NCBI GenBank assembly: GCA_009363875.1
Contig: CM018690.1
Location: 2,220,788 to 2,284,787, forward strand
Reading direction: 5' to 3'
Length of the DNA: 64,000 nucleotides
Source: Mikania micrantha
Taxonomy: Eukaryota; Streptophyta; Magnoliopsida; Asterales; Asteraceae
This document shows, in pieces, positions 32,868-46,074 of this stretch. Under the pieces are notes generated by a model. It was not told the DNA's origin. It saw only the letters and a program-made list of their open reading frames with translations, and did no database searches. Numbering within the stretch: the first letter of the stretch is position 1; every line of letters starts with the position of its first letter. The translations under genes and the position numbers were made by a program.

Positions 32868-34898
32868 TGTCACACCCCCGCCGTCGGCAGAAACACGGGA
32901 GATGCGACGAAACTGTATATCGAGAACTCATTGAATATGAGAGAATGTTAATCCTTCTGCTTAAGTGTAAAGTCTATATCTAGCCTTAGGTTGGTACCTG
33001 AAATACATGCAAAATGTCAACTTAAAAAGTTGGTGAGTTCGTAGGTTTTATGTCTTAATCAAACAGTTTAAATAATAGTGATTGCCATGTAAAGAGCAAG
33101 TAAAATGTTTCAATCAAAATCTTGTAGGATCGCAATCCCAAAATGTTATGCTGTCAAGATAATATGTAAATCATAAGTGTGATTCGTTGTAATCTACATG
33201 AGTCCACAACCATACCTATCGACTTCTTGTCTTCCCTTTTCTTGCTAATGCCTTATCACGAGAACATTAGTTCCTGGTGGAAATATACCATTCATAAACC
33301 ATGGAGTTGTGGTTGGCGCTACCAAACCATGAATGGAGGTTTGTCAAACCCCGCTAGTACTAACTTATATTAATCCATCGACTCGAAACCTTAATTTATT
33401 GTATATAGTCGTCTCAAATCTATTGATGTCGTTATACACACTAGGTTCGTTTATTTTAACGTAAGCTTAAAATTTATGACTTTCACCAAGTATTAAACAA
33501 GGTTAATTTTTTAATTGTTATTAATCATTTCCATTTAATTTAATTTATGGAGTAAATGTATATTAACACACCATTTAAGATTAATACGATGGGTATGAGA
33601 TGAAATTAGTGTGCAGGTATACCTTCCGGGTCAGTTCGCGTTCACGAACTCATTTTGAGAACCAGAGACCCGATTAGTGATCCAAGCATACCAACACGCT
33701 CGGTTTCGCGTCATGAACTCATCCGAGCAGTTAGTTTCTCATGTTGACCAGATCTAGGCGGTTGACCAGCTTTGACCATGTATTGACTTCTGTTATTTTA
33801 GGTTCGGGAGTGTGGGGAACGACCCAAACAACTCCTGGATCACTGAATCTGACCTGTCAACATCATCCCATCACCAAATCCATATCCCTAACACCTGTAA
33901 TTTATAGATCTGTTGTCTCCTTCACAAGATTTAAACATAAATCATGAAAATTGCTAAATCCGAGTTTGATCTCGGGTTCTCACCTTCCATCCAGCTTCAA
34001 CTTGGTATTAACTGAACCAAGATTCAAATAAAACTTCCCTTAACAAGCTCAAATCTTGTGGAAACCAATGACTCGCATGTGTAACCTAAAATACGCGTGT
34101 TCAATCAGATCAAGACTTGACATTGTAGATCCATACCATGTAGGAATTAAAACTTAAATCTCAACATTGACTCACTTAAATCTATAATCGAACACCCAGA
34201 GTTGTGTTCGGCTAGATCGGGATATTGTGCGACAAAGTAGGCCAGCATCGTCACCGCCGATTCGCCTAAGGTTAGCACCACCACCACCGCATGGTTACGG
34301 CTTAACAGGTTGAACTACCACCCGACAAAGCTCCGATCTGGTACAACCCACCAAGGTAGTGAGCGACGATCTGTTACCCAAAAAAAACAACATCGTTCAA
34401 GTCTCACCGGTGTCGATCGGTACTACGAGCGCCGAGAAGAGATTGCCGGAGTAGGGACTCGCTGGAGAAGAAAATGTTACTCTCGATCTGCATAAAGCTC
34501 ACACCCTTAACTGTGTGCTAGTGTGTGCGACAGCTATAACGTGTGGGAGGTGTAGGTGGCTAGAGATGAGCTGAGAGGGGTGGTTGCGTGGTTGGGAAAC
34601 TCGCCGGAGAAGGGAATGCGCCGGAGGACGAAGCTGTCGGTTTCTTTTCTGTTTATCTACACGATTGGGTGAAAGCACGCGCACACAGTGTGTGCTGGTG
34701 TGTGTTCGGTCGGTACAGATTAAAGGGTGAGGGGTGGCTGAAGGTTGTGTGAAGGCTGATGAGGCTGCCGGCAACAACTAGAGAATGGCCATAACCCAGA
34801 TTCATCAGCGAGCATCCTTCTCACGATCTGGAGAACCAGTACACACATTAGTGTGTGTGTTTAGGTGTGTTACGGCTGGGAATGATGAAGAGGAGAAG
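32868..34898 (-). mobile_element. LTR-like fragment F
   Basis: It begins TGTCACACCCCCGCCGTCGG, similar to the start of LTR G, and shows the shared acceptor region on the minus strand: GAACTCACCAAC, AGTTGAC, then GTATTTCAG|GTACC at 32998. A weaker donor, GGAAG|GTGAGAACC, lies at 33983. The right end is uncertain and abuts the truncated B2 LTR. No coding region is seen; open frames at 34310-34777 lack family motifs. Confidence 0.45.
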
Positions 34899-36956
34899 GA
34901 TACATGTTTAAAAGGAAAGTGTCAACACAAGGTTGGTGAGTTCACAGGTTTTGATATACATAATAATAAGAAAACATGTGCCATGCTGTTTATTAAAATG
35001 TTAGTCCTGAGCCCTAGGCTCCAAGTGTCAGTGCATCACTACCGAACTAGACTTGTTAATCCTTGCCTCCGCTATGTCTCGTAATAACATAGCAAGATAG
35101 GTCGATATTTCATGTGTCCCGACCTCCGGTCAGTATTGTGCCACGTGGGGTTCGTCACACCCAAACGGATCTATTCAAACTCACCTCGTTGTTTGCACAT
35201 TAACTATAAGACTTTGTGAGGGTTTGTTACAATACAACACTTATGTTTGTCTAATAAACCAGCATACATAATTATGTTTGTACAGTAATAATGTTTGACT
35301 CGATTCAACAAGTTTTCTCCCCCTATTTAAAAGTTTGTAAAAGAGTAAAGAGGGACTGTAAACTCACCTTAGATATGATCGGTAATCGAATGCGTAAGCT
35401 CCTACTTGGGAACGTGTCGGTCACCGGCTACCTATATCGTATACCATACGTGAGTTCGTGTAAGTGGCCGTGTTCGTGTTCGTGTTCGTGCTCGTGTTTG
35501 TGCTCAACAACCCTCGGTTGTTATGTTTATCCGTGTCGGTCCACATTAAACGTGTTTGCTCATGTTCGACCGTGTTTGACCGTGTCAAGTCAACAACCCG
35601 TTGGTGAACCGTCTGTCGGTTATGATTCGTTTAACATTCGTGATTGTGCTCGTGGTGTGCAAAACGCGCGATTTGCGTTCATGGATAACTTACTATCTAT
35701 AGTAAGTTTCCATTTATATCAAGTTCTATAACACATATCGTTTTAATGGTTCTAGCATGCTCGTTAGTCCTACGTGATCATGTTAGCACATAGAACATTT
35801 TCATAAGCGATCGAATAAACATACAAGTCATTTTTACACATTAAAGTTTCCTAAAAAGGAGAGTTTCTAAATCTAGCATGATTATCATCGGAAACCACCT
35901 AACTTAACATACATTAATCATATCATATCATGTTAAACCATTTATCATGCTCGTAACATAGCGAGTATCCTTAGATCCAAATTTCTCAAAATAAAGTTAC
36001 TAAAAATAGTAACTATGACAATTATTCATCAAATGATTATTCTGAGCATTCCTACTCCATTTTTATACCAAATAACATCATACAATAGCATGAACCATCA
36101 TCTAAACATGTTCATTAAGTCAAAATCATCATTTATTAATAATCGGGTCACAAAAGTTACTATAAATAGTAACTTGGTCTAAAATGACCACAAATCAATC
36201 CCAAATCAATTTCCCATAGCATTATAACATCATATTATCATCCAAATAACAAATCTATACAGATGCATGTTCATATTTCTATCCATATCTTCATGTTGTG
36301 ACATAAAAGTTACCATATTTAGCAAGAATCTCAAATAACCCATTTTGACCATCTAAATAATGTTTAACCTTGCAAATGTACTTAAACATTATCAAGAATC
36401 ATTTCTATGTAGCCAAAACCATCTAAAACACTTTAGATCATACATGCATGCAAGTATATCATCATCTACGATCAAGTTATGCATAATGACATATCTACAA
36501 CATCATGTATCATCACAATATATCGTCTAATCACTATAGATCATCAAAATCAGTAGGTATAAGATCAAACCCAGATTCAAATCATTCAAGATTCGTGCAT
36601 GCAAGGTTAAAGAGCTTGCATGTGGGTTTTAGACCTTGCATGTGTGTTTTTGTGTGTGTTGAGTGCATAGAACTCATGGAAACTACCTTCGAATGCTTCA
36701 AATGGCCGAGATGATGAGTTCAACAGATCCTGGAGCTTCTGGCTGATCGAGATTGTGCAGCAACAAGGTGGGGATGAGGGTGTTAGAGCTCTAGCAACTT
36801 CCTCCAATCTCTTCCAAAGCTTCCTTATGATTTTCAAGCTTCAACAATGGCTTCTAATGGTGTAATCAGATGAAAATGTAGAGAAAATGTCGAGGGAAGG
36901 CGTGTAGAAGCAAGAGAAATGATGAAAGGGTGTAGAGTAGGCATAATGGTCTTGGT

Positions 36957-36964
36957 TTTATAAA
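36957..36964 (-). promoter_or_regulatory. TATA box of B2
   Basis: The minus strand reads CTTTATAAAACC, directly downstream of the dyad array. This is the best-preserved family B promoter in the window. Confidence 0.6.
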
Positions 36965-36967
36965 GAT

Positions 36968-37115
36968 TTGGCGTCTGGATGTCGTAGCGTACTGCCAAGC
37001 CTGTCAAAAGATGCTTCGTGTACCGCGATGGATTTCGGGAATTCAAAATCCCCGCCCACTCGTCGCGTACCGCCATGGGCCTCTCTAGGGTCCTTAGCGT
37101 ACCGCGACGAGTCCC
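36968..37115 (-). promoter_or_regulatory. Dyad array of B2
   Basis: Copies with a TAC centre occur: TAGCGTACTGCC, TTCGTGTACCGCGA, GTCGCGTACCGCC and TTAGCGTACCGCGACG. They match the B1 array in position and spacing. Confidence 0.55.
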
Positions 37116-37468
37116 GGAAGAGCCCAATAGGCCCAATTTCAATGGTTTAGCCCGTTTTTCGCCGTTTTCTCCCTTACGGACTATTGTTCGGCATCGTTTG
37201 AGCTTTCAAGTTCAATGTTCGAGCGTTTCGTGAGGTTTCTAGTGTTTGGTTACACGATGTGCTAACGTTCACCAACGTTCGTGTTTTCTTAGACACGTGT
37301 GTGCTTGTTGTGATAATTCACCGAATTATCGTGTTTGTGTCAGTGATTGTACTGTCATGCCACGTGTCACACTAAATTAAACTAATTCTAGTGCCACATA
37401 TACAATTATTAATTAAGTAAACATTTAATTAAATAAGATGCTGACCAGGATTTTTACAGGGTGTCACA

Positions 37469-37893
37469 GTTAGTACAACCAAATCCGGATCGGGTCTTGT
37501 TGTCGGGTTGGACCGAGCCTAGCTATCCCGAGCATGGATCCTAACTGCAACAACATAGAAGATCTTCCTTAGAGGGCCCGAGGGGAATACCTCGAGGGCA
37601 CTCCGACGCTCAAGTCAGTAATCTACATAAGATGATAAAGTGAAGAACACGTAAATAAATGACTATAATAAATAACAGATAATGAGGTTTGATAGAATTG
37701 TAGAGAAGCGTGACTCTTGTTCTTTCTTGGATCAGAACCTTGCTAGAGTCTGGTCAAGAAGTTCAAACCCTTGCTAATTAAGGTTGGCAGGGTTAACTAT
37801 GATTATGTATAGAAAGACATAAAGGCAAAGTTGGCTAGGCATGTCTTGCTAAGGTTAACAAGGCCACCTTACCTAGGCATACCTACATCATCA
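37469..37893 (-). mobile_element. 3' LTR of element I, promoter deleted
   Basis: It matches 45165-45753 closely but lacks about 175 bases between AAGAAGTTCA and AACCCTTGC. In the other copy that segment includes the TATA box. GCCCCCAGTC at 37894 is the complement of the purine tract. Confidence 0.8.
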
Positions 37894-40640
37894 GCCCCCA
37901 GTCTAGTGTGATGTAGCTTTAGCTACATTATGCTAGACTCAACTCACATTTTTCATTGCCTTAGTGTTTTTGTGAGTTTTCTTGCGGAGCCTCAATGATA
38001 CTAAGTTTTAAATGGATGAACTTCATCTTTGCAAGATTGGATCTATCAAATCTAAAATATTTGAGTTTTAAACTGAATAGTTTTACTATGATTGACTTTG
38101 ATTGATTTTATCCTCTTATATTCTTTAGAAATTTGTATCTTGATCTTTGGCTATGATGACACATAGGATCTTGAGCATTATTTTTATTGTGTTTAAACAA
38201 GCCTTCAAGGTAACGCTAGGTTGCCTGGGTGGGACCAGGCAAGGCTACTTGTTGAGCCAATGCTTTCTGGGCAAAACCAAACACGACTGATTGATGAGAC
38301 AAGGCTCCTTGGATAAAACTGAGCAGGGTCACCAAATGAGACAAGACTTTTGAGGCTGCCTGGGTGAAAACGTGCAAGGCAGCCTCGTTGAGGCTAGACT
38401 TCCTTGATAAGGGGAAACAAGGTTGCCTGATTGAGGCAATGCTTTATGGGTGGCTACATAAGTGAGTTTTGAAAACGTTTCCCAAACTATATGTACGGTT
38501 TCAAGCCTATTATGTTGCTAGTTGTGCTTAAATGTCTTCCAGGTATTCTTCTTAAGAAGATAAAATCAAATATAAAGTTTGCATATAATTATCATCCATC
38601 ACTTGATCAGGTACTATGCATGAATTAGATTGCGCATTTGTAGCTTTGACTCTTCAACCATGTCCTTGTACTCAAATAAATGCATAGTAACGTTCTCATT
38701 ATAAAAAGGTTTATTATAGGGCTTTGAGCTCGGAGATGGAATATTGCAATGTGAGCAGTTGTAAGTTAATCACCACTTTGTGATGTTACATTTAGTAAGA
38801 AAGTTATACTAATCAATTTAAGCGCAAGCCTTGTGATACCAGGCAAGGTTCTTGACCCTTTAGCAAGGATAAGGTGAGCTAAACCTCAAGATACATCATC
38901 AGCCGTAGTTGTTGTCTTTTAACTGGATGCGTGTTATTTTAGGCTGGTTTGGCCATAGCCACGCTTGATTAGACCAAATATGATCATGATGCCTTGGCAA
39001 GACAACTTTGGTCATGACATTTTCACTATTTCATTGATGATGTGTCTTATCATTTGGACCTCGCAATGTAAGTAGTAATCGAGGATATAGTAGTGCTTAA
39101 AATAATAATGTAAGGGTATTTTTCGAGAAGTCGAGCAAATGATCATATATCCAATGTTACGGAAGATGTATTTAAAGCAATGGGGAGAAGGTAGTTTGGC
39201 GAAACTTCCTCTAGCATAAGGTTTTCTTGACGTGCGAAGTAAAACCTCTTTGAAGTATAAGGAGATATGATTACTGTGACATGTAGCCATGCAAGAGGGC
39301 AAGTTTTTTCTTAGCGCCTTGTCAAAAAGGCCCATATGACATAAAAAAATGCGTCGTTTATTTAACCAGATCTTTTGGTATGTTGGCCTTATGAGCTACC
39401 TATGATAAGATGCACTCTTAGCTAGAGATTATTTCCAATAATTTTATTATGTTATAGTTTGCTTAATTTGGATATTTTTGTTTTTGTGCACGCTATTTTA
39501 CGTGAGTAGGTCAAGGCCGGATCCCACGGAGCAGTATTGTATTAGGTGCTCAATCTTTACATGGTAGGTCAAGGCCGGACCCCATGGAGCTTATTTCTGA
39601 GGTGCTTAACCTTTAGATGAGAAGGACAATGCCGAAACTCATGAAACATCGATGGTTGTATTGTAAATGTTATGAAGATGTTATGATAAATTTGTTAATG
39701 CATCCAATGTCTCGAATAAGGACATTTAGCATTCCTTTGTGGGTATTATACCATGCTAATCCCCAGTTCATTGTTGTTGAGATAATATTAGCAGTGTTGA
39801 ACTAAGAAACTTTGCTAGGTAAAAGAGATGGAAATGAAAGTTCTTCACCTCTAAACTCATGACTAGGATCATTGGTCCTTGCCTAACCAACAATTTTGGT
39901 TGAAATGTTGGCAAGGTAATTATCAATTGTTTATACCTTTTTTGTATCTTATTTACGTCCATGCAAGATGGGAATGTCAAAATGTCATGATAATGGTAGC
40001 ATTGGTTTGTGCTAGGCAAGGTGATTTAAGATGTTATTAAACAATATGAGAAGATCTCTTTTAAATGTGGATGGGAGTCCATGTTTCCAATCAAGAGGTT
40101 TTGGTTTTATACAACCAAAAAGACTCCTATGATTTGCAAAACAATATGAAAGTGGCTTGCTTTAGTAAGTTCTCTTTTCATCAGGCAATGTGAAAAAGAC
40201 ATGAGCTTATTTCAAAGCAAGGCAACTTGCCATGTGCTTGGTGACTTGATCAATATGGCTTGAGACCCTTCAAATCAAGGTGGGTTTCCTTTTTGTTAGG
40301 AAAGCAGTGTTTTACATGCAAGGTGCGTCTTGTTGTGTAAGAAAAGGTGAACCTTGCTTTTTAACAAAGTAAGTTGCTGTTGTCGAGCAAGGTGACCATG
40401 ATATTTTTTTCATAGTAATGAGATTTAAAGGTGACCCTTTGTTCAGCAATAACACCAATCATCAAGTGTATTATGTTGTGGAATGTGGTCGTCTTTGTGG
40501 ATAGACTTGATCATGAAAAGGATACATCTGATATGGCTTAGCAAGGAGAAAAATTCTGATTAATACTCCTAGCCCATTTATGTTGGTATGTTTAGTGAGG
40601 ATTAGGGTATTATCCCCCCACCTCATTGGTACTCGTAGCT

Positions 40641-40880
40641 AGGCTAACTTGATAAGTTTAGTCAGGATTTGGAGATTAACCTCCCACGTCATCAAACATT
40701 GGTATGCTTAGCGAGGCTAACTTGGTAACCCTTAGCCAGAATTTAAAGATCATCCCATACGTCATTAGTTAGCCAGGCTAACTTTATAAGCTTAGTTGAG
40801 ATTTGGGGATTAAGCCCCACGTCATGGGTAAATTAGCCAAGCTAATTTGGTAAGCTTAGCCAAGACTAAGATGTGTTTAA
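40641..40880. repeat. Irregular tandem repeat in element I
   Basis: Units begin AGGCTAACTT at 40641, 40715, 40775 and 40838 (diverged), with GTTTAGTCAGGATTTGG and CCCACGTCAT inside. Period varies from 60 to 75 bases. Confidence 0.7.
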
Positions 40881-41339
40881 GTTGACATGTGTCCTTTGTA
40901 TTCATAGCTCAGAAGGAATTATGTCTTTCTTTTATTAGCATTTCTGCCTTGGTAATATTAGCACGAATGGTGAGGTTTGACATCAATATTATGCAACATG
41001 TCGGTGAGAAAGCCATGGGTAAATAAATAACTTGCTACTACAAGACTACGTGACCTAATTGTTGGTGTAGACTCTTGTCACGTATGGTGACGTGGCTTCT
41101 TTTAAGGAATTGTGATCTTGTCTACATCGGGCAAGATATCTTGAGTTTTGATCAAGCTATACGATTTAAACTTCTTTGTAGCAAGGATAAAAGGTTACAT
41201 GTGTTCTTTGGCGAGTAAGTTGACTTCAGCTCTTTTAAGGAATTATGATCTTGTCTTTTGTGGCAGGGAAATATAGCCTTTTCTTGTGTTTGGAAAGGAG
41301 ACTATAGATGTTGTCAAAAAATACAAATTGAGCTCCTTT

Positions 41340-41830
41340 AGAACAAGGAGGTCATGCCTATTATCAGGCAAGGCGATTATGTTGCTTTATAGGCAAGGTG
41401 ACTTGAGTTCTTTACAGGTAAAATAATTTTAGTTTCTTCATGACAAGGTGGTCTTACCTTTAGGTAAGATGAATTTGATGTCTTGTTAAGCAAGGTGACT
41501 TGATACATTTCAAAGTAAAGAGATCTTGCATTTTCAAGCAAGCAAACTATGACACTTTTCATGAAGGGTGGCTTGGCTTGGCCTCTTGAGCTCCTGCTAA
41601 ACATGGTGACTTGATCTTCCTCTAAGTAAGGTGACCCCGCCTTCTCTCCAGCAATGTGACGCTTTCCAGGCAAGATGGCATGACTTAACCTCCCTGCTTT
41701 GGCTTAAATTTTTGGAAAGCCATGTTTGTGGCCAAACGATGTTTCTGTTCAAACAAAAAAAAAATGATTCATCCTTGCCTAGACAAGGTGACTTGTCTTG
41801 CTGGCTTGTAGCTTTCCTTGGATTCATGAT
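41340..41830. repeat. GCAAGGTGACTTG motif repeats in element I
   Basis: About eight imperfect copies of CAAGGTGACTTGA or CAAGGTGGTCTT are spaced 40-70 bases apart. The wider region 38200-41900 contains scattered relatives. Reading frames across it, such as 41377-41673, are repeat by-products. Confidence 0.6.
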
Positions 41831-43538
41831 GGTTTGTAAGATGATTGTCTGACATATCTTTTTTTTTTCATAAAAGGTCCTGCTAAAACCTGGTAAAGAT
41901 ACCTGACATCCTTGCTAAACAGCTTGACTTGAAATGACAAGTCACTAGCATAAAAGCATTTGCTTCACATTTTCCAATAAAGTAAATGCATGAAAATATC
42001 CTTGTTGACCCGAGGACACATGCTTCACAAATGCATACGTGTAAAATTAGCTTTCCATGTTTACCATGAGTACTTTCTTTGTTGATTTTTTGACTTGTAA
42101 GTGGTGTTAAGCCAAAAATTTTACAACTCTTCTTATTAAAGAAGATATTATATTATCTTGAGATTTGTAGCCGTATGGATTGCCACAATTATATATATAT
42201 ATATGATGTGCAGCGGTCTTACCCTAAAAATAGAACAAATTAAAGCTGTCTAACCTAAGCTAAAGACACTATAACTAATCCTAGACTTGACCTAAACACG
42301 TAGTAATAATCAGAAATCCTAAACTAGACCGCTACGAAGGCAAGTGTACCTATCGGTGACAGTTTAGTTGGTGGAAGTCCGGATATCGAACCAAAGGACA
42401 CTAGTTTGACAAACTAACCTAGACTGTGAACAAAATAAAGTAAAAGAAAGGGGGTTTTGGTGCAAATCTGATAACCTGATTTAAACTGAAACTGACTAAA
42501 CAACTAAACTGCCAACTAACACTAAGAACTGCAACTAATAACGGGACTGTAAACTGGAATCTAATTGCAACAAGGAAAACTGGTATACCTAGGCTGGGAA
42601 TCAAAAGTGTGACAAGTGATGACTTGGACTGACTTATGAAGGATGAAGACTGGGATCTTAAGGAACAGACTTAGAAATACCTAATGGGACCCAGATCAGA
42701 TACCAGGCAACACCAATGGACATCCCAAGATTGTAATGTATGCATTAGTCTATCGGGTCAACTCCCGGATTTTCCCGATATGCAATTGCTCTCCCACTGG
42801 TGGATCACCTCCCGGATTTCTCCACCCGCGTGTATCCGAGGAGACTAGAGAGCTATAAAGGTGACTACTTTGACATGGATTGACACTAACACTAAGTAAA
42901 TCTAAGACAACGCCCTCCCGGGACGTTTAACTCAAATATCCCAAGTGGAAGAGACCAACCATTTAACCTATCACCTCTCAAATTTCTAGGTTAGGTCACA
43001 CATGCAAATCACAACACTTAATGATGTCTAATCCTATGGAATGTGATCAACAATCCATAAACTAACCTAAAACACCAAGTAGTAGCCCTAACATGCATCT
43101 AATGGTGGAAAGACCTTCCTAGACACACATGGATTCAACATTCATCAAATATTATCATTCAACACATGCAAAAACCATCAAAGATCATAACTTTACAGCT
43201 GATAACAATGCATATATCATCCCATAACATAGATCAAGTCCAAAATCATTAAAGTTCACAACTTTATCATCCCAAACCTAGATATAACCCTAGATCTAGC
43301 CAAACAACATCATTACAGTAGCAAACCAGATCTGAACAAGGTCTAAATACATGATTAACTACTGATTAAACTAAGAAACAAGGAAAATATAAGAACAATA
43401 CTCAAAAGCTCTTTCTTCTTCACTCCAACAAGCTCTAATCAAGCCTTAACATCCATGGTTAAGCTCCAGCAGCTCCAAGGCTTAATTAGGGTTCCAAAAT
43501 CGCAGAAGAAGACCCCTCAAAACATTCTGGACGCATCC

Positions 43539-43550
43539 CATTTATAGAAG
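43539..43550 (-). promoter_or_regulatory. TATA box of J
   Basis: The minus strand reads CTTCTATAAATG, about 34 bases downstream of the dyad array. Confidence 0.55.
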
Positions 43551-43583
43551 ACATGAAATTAGGGTTTTAGAGCTGAAAACGGT

Positions 43584-43784
43584 CTGGGGCGCATCGCCTA
43601 GCGGGGCTGCGTGGGGCTAGGCGATGCATGCGAAACAAATTAGCCGGGCGGCTGAGCCTGGCAGGCGCATCGCCTGCGGCCGGTCGTCCTGACTAGGCGT
43701 TGTGCGCGGATCAGTGGGGAGTCAGGGAATGTTCCCAGGCACATCGCCTGGGACCAAGTGCTGGCTCGGGGCGTATCGCCTAGG
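43584..43784 (-). promoter_or_regulatory. Dyad array of J
   Basis: Copies include GGCG-CAT-CGCC, AGGCG-CAT-CGCCT and GGCG-TAT-CGCC, plus degenerate ones. The design (complementary arms around a three-base centre, upstream of TATA) is the same as in families A-C, but with a different arm sequence. Confidence 0.6.
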
Positions 43785-43984
43785 GTTAATTTCTTCGTTT
43801 TCTTCGCTCGATCAACCGCACTCGATTCCGATGCCCGTTTGCCCTCGTTTCCGTTCCTTCGGGACACAATCCTGCATAAAAACAATAAAATGTAAAAAGG
43901 AACTAAAAACGACTTGAAATATTAACAAAACTTACGAAAACGGACTCGATTATTTACAAAAACGGATGTGTTAAACTAACACAT

Positions 43985-43986
<2 letters not shown>

Positions 43987-44042
<56 letters not shown>
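43987..44042. repeat. (TA)n microsatellite
   Basis: About 55 bases of uninterrupted AT dinucleotide adjoin solo LTR J. The tract is probably J's insertion target. Confidence 0.9.
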
Positions 44043-44045
<3 letters not shown>

Positions 44046-45143
44046 TATTAGGACTTGTATGAAGAATAGTTGATAAAAATAGTTAGTTTCTAAATGAAAA
44101 ATATACACCTGTATGTGTGGGCATTGACATATTGAAAAACTTTGAAGTACATATTTAGTAAACTAAAGTATATATCTAGTTGTAACTAAATATACTCCTA
44201 ACAATATATAGTTTTAAGACTATGCATAAACAACTCCAATAGTATTATGGTAAAGCCTATCAACAATTTTTATTATATATATATATATATTGAAAAGTAT
44301 GTTTTCATAGAGTTTATAATCCTTACTAGATAAATAACATAATATGAAACTAATGATCCACTTTAAAGACAACACTTAACAAAGCATATTTATCATCTAC
44401 GTTTGTATATATCCATCCTGATTAAAAAGCTTTAAACATACAAAGGAGTTTTTGACATGTGAGTTTCACAACACATAAACATGGTGTACCCTATGCAATC
44501 TCACTTGTACACCTCTTTTGCTACATATAGGAAACTTTTTGTGTGTTTCCCATTTTAATAATTTTATTAAAAACTTTAAGAATAAGAACAATGAACATCT
44601 TATATGTATGTTTAAAGTTATAGGTCAAACGAGATGTTTACAATTTAGCAAACAATGTGATATATCATAAAAGGCTTGGTCAACAACATACCTTTCCTGA
44701 TAAAAGAAAAGTACAATACATACTGCTTTTCTTGATATATGTTTTATTTTTATCATTGCCACATATTTTGGCATATGTTGTTAACTATGAAGAGTTGTAT
44801 GGTACAAGTAGGAAGATATGATAGAAACCTGGCATGTTCTTTTTGATTTGTAATTACATAATTTCAAATTATAGGCTGGTATAATTAAAACAAAGGTGAC
44901 ATTATGAGATAATCATGACGTTTTGTGTGGTTGCTGCCGAGATAATCAAAACCAAGGTAGCAGAATTTTTCACGCCTCTTGTACATGCAAAAGAAAATAG
45001 GCAAGAATGCAAGGCGCAAGCCTGTCTTAAGCAATATCTGAAGCACGTTAAGTACGTGCAAAGCGCATGTCCAACTACTTTAAAACATTGATCTGGTAGT
45101 TTTGTCAAGTATAGAGGGCGCGAGACATTCATGTGAAATTATC

Positions 45144-45162
45144 GGCCCCACAGTGGGCGCCA
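45144..45162 (-). other. Primer binding site of element I
   Basis: The minus strand reads TGGCGCCCACTGTGGGGCC two bases after the LTR. This type differs from the initiator-Met site of the chromoviruses and resembles the TGGCGCC class of other plant Ty3/gypsy lineages. Confidence 0.65.
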
Positions 45163-45164
45163 AA

Positions 45165-45753
45165 TGTTACTGCAACCAAATCCGGATCGGGTCTTGTTGT
45201 CGGGTTGGACTGAGCCTAGCTATCTCGAGCACGGATCCTGGCTGCAACAACATAGAAAATCTACGTTAGAGGGCCCGAGGGGAACACCCCCGAGGACACT
45301 CCGACGCTCAAATCAGTAATCTACATAAGATGATAAAGTGAAGAACACGTAAATAAATGACTATAATAGATAACAAATAAGAGGTGTGATAGAATTGTAG
45401 AGAAGCATGACTCTTGTTCTTTCTTGGATCAGAACCTTGCTAGAGTCTGGTCAAGAAGTTCATGTTTGTGAGCATGGCAAGAAAAGAGGAAGAACCATAC
45501 AGAAAGAGTGTTAAGATGAATGTGTCTTTTTCATGCAAAAATGAGGTCCCTCTATTGTGTAGGGTTCCCCTCTATATATAGAGAGATGAATGAGTTTTAC
45601 CTTGCTTGACTCAACTAAACATTTTAACCCTTGCTAATTAAGGTTGGCAGGGTTAACTATGATTACGTATAGAAAGACGTAAATGCAAAGTTGGCTAGGC
45701 ATGTCTTGCTAAGGTTAGCAAGGCCACCTTGCCTAGACATACCTCCAACATCA
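45165..45753 (-). mobile_element. 5' LTR of element I
   Basis: It is 589 bases with ends TGTTACTGC and AACATCA. It retains a promoter with CTCTATATATAGAG at 45570-45583, itself a palindrome. The 3' LTR lacks this part. Confidence 0.8.
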
Positions 45754-46074
45754 CTGGGTTTGGTTTCTAAACAAGCCAACATAAGATTGCTCATCCCTTG
45801 CTCAAATAATTGTTCGTTTTGGTTCGTTTAAGCATAACTTAATATGTGTGTGTATATATTATACAAACTAATATAAAAGTAGAATATACAAACTTTGGAA
45901 CTATAATAACTAATATAGAGCTCACATACAAGGCCTAGACATCCGTATTTAGTCTTCAGGAGTTAAGTAATTTATGCGACTACAACCCACATTTTATAGT
46001 TTTAACAAAAACATGCTACAAGCTTTATACGTTTTTAACAATGATTATTATTATTATAAAAGGAAAATCAGCTG
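45754..46074. other. Intergenic DNA before the PWWP pseudogene
   Basis: This is AT-rich unique-looking sequence. I see no transposon end or gene. Confidence 0.4.

Larger units (their letters stand above)
34899..37468 (-). mobile_element. Truncated family B LTR (copy B2)
   Basis: It aligns with B1 from about position 370 to 2922. The first 320 or so bases, including the acceptor AG, are missing. It keeps the donor (AAG|GTGAGTTTAC, GT at 35367-35366), the TATA box (36957-36964), the dyad array (36968-37115) and the end GTGTCACA at 37468. It abuts the LTR of element I. Confidence 0.8.
42204..43986 (-). mobile_element. Solo LTR J
   Basis: The ends are TGATGTG and CACATCA, 1783 bases apart, flanked by ATATA on both sides inside a (TA)n tract, so the duplication is weak evidence alone. 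On the minus strand it has a TATA box (43539-43550) and a GGCGCATCGCC dyad array just upstream. Unlike A-G it shows no GTGAGTT donor, so it is a separate lineage. Confidence 0.65.
37469..45753 (-). mobile_element. Non-coding large LTR element I (LARD-like)
   Basis: Related direct repeats at 37469-37893 and 45165-45753 bracket about 7.3 kb with no retroviral coding sequence. A primer site (45144-45162) next to the right LTR and a purine tract next to the left one show a minus-strand element. The internal region is made of degenerate repeats (GCAAGGTGACTTG motifs; 60-75 base units at 40641-40880) and carries solo LTR J. It must have depended on another element's proteins. No target duplication is recognisable. 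Confidence 0.75.

Noticed and set aside
34310..34777. Frames of 61-92 codons in fragment F
   Set aside because: No motif, no homologous partner in other LTRs, and opposite strands overlap.
41377..41827. Overlapping minus-strand frames of 76-98 codons
   Set aside because: They consist of translated GCAAGGTGACTTG repeats in non-coding element I.
43987..44042. (TA)n as a hairpin regulatory site
   Set aside because: It is a plain microsatellite serving as a likely insertion target; nothing ties it to a gene.
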